A stretch of DNA of 7,198 nt from Chloroflexi bacterium RBG_13_51_18. GTDB taxonomy: Bacteria; Chloroflexota; Dehalococcoidia; Dehalococcoidales; RBG-16-60-22. A program made the translations under genes and the position numbers. The notes beneath the pieces were generated by a model. The model was not told where the DNA came from. It saw only the letters and a list, made by a program, of their open reading frames with translations, and did no database searches. Location: NCBI GenBank assembly GCA_001796495.1, contig MGMR01000058.1:4541-11738 (forward strand), written 5' to 3'. Position 1 is the first letter of the stretch. Each line of letters begins with the position of its first letter. Positions 5,639 through 7,198 of the stretch are shown one piece after another.

Positions 5639-5644
5639 ATTATA
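5639..5644 (-). promoter_or_regulatory. Candidate -10 element (TATAAT), possible leaderless start
   Basis: A perfect TATAAT on the minus strand ends six bases before the permease ATG. A transcript started from it would begin at about the A of the ATG, that is, without a leader. The 59-base gap after the dehydrogenase gene is the only break upstream of the permease. There is no good -35 hexamer at 16-18 bases (the best is GAAACA, three of six matches), so this rests on the -10 alone. Confidence 0.45.
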
Positions 5645-5691
5645 CCCCCGTGGCGCCGGCTGTTTCTATAAAAAAGTTCTAGTTAATCACA

Positions 5692-6549
5692 TCAGGCTAT
5701 GCGCGGCCTTTCGGGATTGCGGCCTTGCAGAATATTTTCCGCCCTCTGCCGGAATAGCTCCTGCACCAGTGGGTCGGTGAAAATATAAAAAGTGCCTCCC
5801 ATTATTGCCTTGAACACGATATCGGCGTTCTCTTCCGGGGATATGGTGGGGCTGACCTTGTTGAACTGGCTGACCAGGGCCGCGTGCTGGCGCGGTTGTG
5901 GTGGTTCGGGGGGATTTTTCAGGTCTGCTGGGCGGTTCCTTTCCGCCTCAAACAGCCGCGAGCTGACGAAAGCCGGGCACAGCACGCTTACGCCGATGTG
6001 TGAATTTTTCTCCTTTAGCTGGATATAAAGCCCCTCGGAAACCGCCAGGATGCCGGATTTGGTCACCGCGTAAATAACCAGCTGCGGTTCCAGGAGCAGG
6101 GCTGCCATGGAAGATGTATTGACGATGTGGCAATCTGTTTTCTGTTTGAACATTAACGGTAAAAAGGTCTTAACGCCGTAAATGACCCCCCACAAATTGA
6201 CCCCTATCATCCATTCCCAGTCGGCTATTGAGTTTTCCCACACGGGCTTGCGCATGGAAATATTCGTGTTCACGCCGGCGTTGTTAAAAAGTAAATGCAC
6301 CCCTCCGTAGGCATCCAGTGTCTTCTGTGCCAGGGCTTCGACGTCAGTTATCTTGGAAACATCGGTGCGCACTGTCATGACCTCGGCCCCGCTGGCTTTA
6401 AGGGTCTTTTCCGCCTCTTTCAGGGCTTTCTCCTCGACGTCCGCGATAACCACCTTCATCCCTTCTTTGGCGCACCGCTCCGCCAGTCCCCACCCGATGC
6501 CGCTCGCGCCCCCCGTCACTACCGCTACTTTTCCTTTAAAGTCTTTCAT
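5692..6549 (-). CDS. Classical short-chain dehydrogenase/reductase (SDR)
   Basis: A 285-residue NAD(P)-dependent oxidoreductase of the classical SDR type. All expected elements are present: the dinucleotide-binding TGGASGIG (12-19), Asp37 at the end of the second strand (IAD, favouring NAD over NADP), Asp63, NNAG (89-92), Asn118, Ser147, and the catalytic YxxxK pair Tyr160/Lys164. The core is followed by a longer C-terminal region (about 200-285) with a proline-rich stretch (NPPEPPQPRQ, 212-221) and a helical end, making it longer than the 250-residue norm and likely to shape the substrate pocket. It is cytosolic and acts on an alcohol or ketone that cannot be named. The ATG has AGGAG (6559-6563) nine bases upstream, and this site overlaps the TAG stop of the MetE/UroD-like gene. 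The 12-base spacing implies one transcript with that gene. Confidence 0.95.
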   Translation of the reverse strand: MKDFKGKVAVVTGGASGIGWGLAERCAKEGMKVVIADVEEKALKEAEKTLKASGAEVMTVRTDVSKITDVEALAQKTLDAYGGVHLLFNNAGVNTNISMRKPVWENSIADWEWMIGVNLWGVIYGVKTFLPLMFKQKTDCHIVNTSSMAALLLEPQLVIYAVTKSGILAVSEGLYIQLKEKNSHIGVSVLCPAFVSSRLFEAERNRPADLKNPPEPPQPRQHAALVSQFNKVSPTISPEENADIVFKAIMGGTFYIFTDPLVQELFRQRAENILQGRNPERPRIA

Positions 6550-6561
6550 TTAGAGCGTCTC

Positions 6562-7197
6562 CTAGATATACTTTTTTCTCATCTCTTGTGACAGCTCGGT
6601 AAGCACCTTTAACGCCTGCTCGGTGCCCTCTTCCGTCAGGCCGTTCAGGCCGCAGCAGGGCAGCAGCAGGCTTTGCCTGGCGATGTCTTTCATCGATAGC
6701 CCGTTGCGCGTGAACGGCGCCATCGCTTCTTCCAGCCGGTCCTTCAGGCTGCCTACGCTCTCTTTATAGAGCGGCTCGGTGGTATTGGGAACTATGCCCC
6801 ACGCCACGCAGCCCCCGCGCGTGATGAATTTCTTTACCTCGTCGGGGTAAAGGCTCAACGACTGCGCATACTCGTAGGCGTCGAAGTTGAGGATGTCCAT
6901 CTTCGTTTTCAGCAGTATCGACCAGTCGGTGTTGCCGCAGCAGTGTATCCCCTTGAGCCCGCTGATGCCGTCGAAGACCTCGTTAAGCATCTCGACTATT
7001 TTTTCCGGCTTGGAGAACGAACCGGAAGCCACGATTGATCCGTATGAGGCCATTATCGGCTCATCGACGAACATAATGGTATTTTTCGATATTTTCTTGA
7101 GCTTGTTTTCTTCCCATTTAGCCTTGAGCTTTAAGAACTTGGGGACGGCATCCCCGAGCGTCTCATCATAGAGAATCGACCGCCTGTTTTCGTCGGT
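6562..7197 (-). CDS. MetE/UroD-superfamily protein, C-terminal part (5' end outside window)
   Basis: The frame is open to the edge of the window and gives 211 C-terminal residues; the ATG at 7072-7074 is internal, not a start. Within this fragment are FVDEP (43-47), GIHCCGNTDW (83-92), a DILNFDAYEY stretch (101-110) and LLPCCGLNG (178-186). The His-x-Cys of HCCG and the later CCG match the positions of zinc ligands in cobalamin-independent methionine synthase (MetE) and relatives in the uroporphyrinogen decarboxylase-like fold. That fits methyl transfer using a zinc-bound thiolate. The overall size and the N terminus are not visible, and the missing residues mean I cannot separate a methionine synthase-like enzyme from other methyltransferases of the superfamily. 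It is followed after 12 bases by the SDR gene, whose SD overlaps its stop codon. Family call good, exact activity uncertain. Confidence 0.8.
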   Translation of the reverse strand, partial: TDENRRSILYDETLGDAVPKFLKLKAKWEENKLKKISKNTIMFVDEPIMASYGSIVASGSFSKPEKIVEMLNEVFDGISGLKGIHCCGNTDWSILLKTKMDILNFDAYEYAQSLSLYPDEVKKFITRGGCVAWGIVPNTTEPLYKESVGSLKDRLEEAMAPFTRNGLSMKDIARQSLLLPCCGLNGLTEEGTEQALKVLTELSQEMRKKYI

Positions 7198-7198
7198 G

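Noticed and set aside
5645..5691. Terminator between the SDR and permease genes
   Set aside because: The TTTTTT run on the minus strand is not preceded by a stem, and the GCCGGCGCC stretch after it has no following T-tract.
5061..5780. 239-codon plus-strand ORF
   Set aside because: It lies antisense across the SLC13-type permease start and the SDR end, has no family motifs, and its residues mirror the permease codons. Its length is a by-product of the GC and codon pattern of the true gene.

Overview
The window is a compact bacterial chromosome segment of medium GC. Every gene I can support lies on the minus strand, so biological order runs from high to low coordinates. Short gaps, GTG and TTG starts with good ribosome binding sites, a MetE/UroD-like protein typical of anaerobes, a DUF6485-type cysteine-rich protein and an intergenic CATTGCGAG-type repeat together suggest an anaerobic sediment or groundwater bacterium. 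Dehalococcoidia (Chloroflexota) is my best guess, but no rRNA or marker gene here proves it.

Layout in transcription order. First, the C-terminal part of a MetE/UroD-superfamily protein (7197-6562) is followed after 12 bases by an intact classical short-chain dehydrogenase (6549-5692). A 59-base gap with a perfect TATAAT six bases before the next ATG leads into an SLC13/DASS-type permease carrying two cytosolic TrkA-C/RCK-C domains (5632-3854). Then come a 66-residue cysteine-rich DUF6485-like protein (3833-3633) and a 31-residue lysine-rich micro-ORF (3599-3504).

Second, after about 120 non-coding bases, five tightly packed genes follow: an APH-like kinase of the COG2187 type (3384-2377), a small lipoprotein (2375-1848), a TTG-started GNAT acetyltransferase (1820-1302), a P-loop kinase of the COG0645 type with an odd Walker A (1224-622), and a GTG-started PHP-domain phosphoesterase that runs off the window (618-1). 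The APH-like and P-loop kinases are often the two halves of one fused protein. Here they are separate genes with two genes between them, which is the most distinctive arrangement in the window. A kinase pair, an acetyltransferase and a phosphoesterase in one run suggest a small-molecule or nucleic-acid-end modification pathway, but no substrate can be named from sequence.

No tRNA, rRNA, CRISPR array, transposase or phage gene was seen. The long plus-strand ORFs are antisense shadows of these genes.
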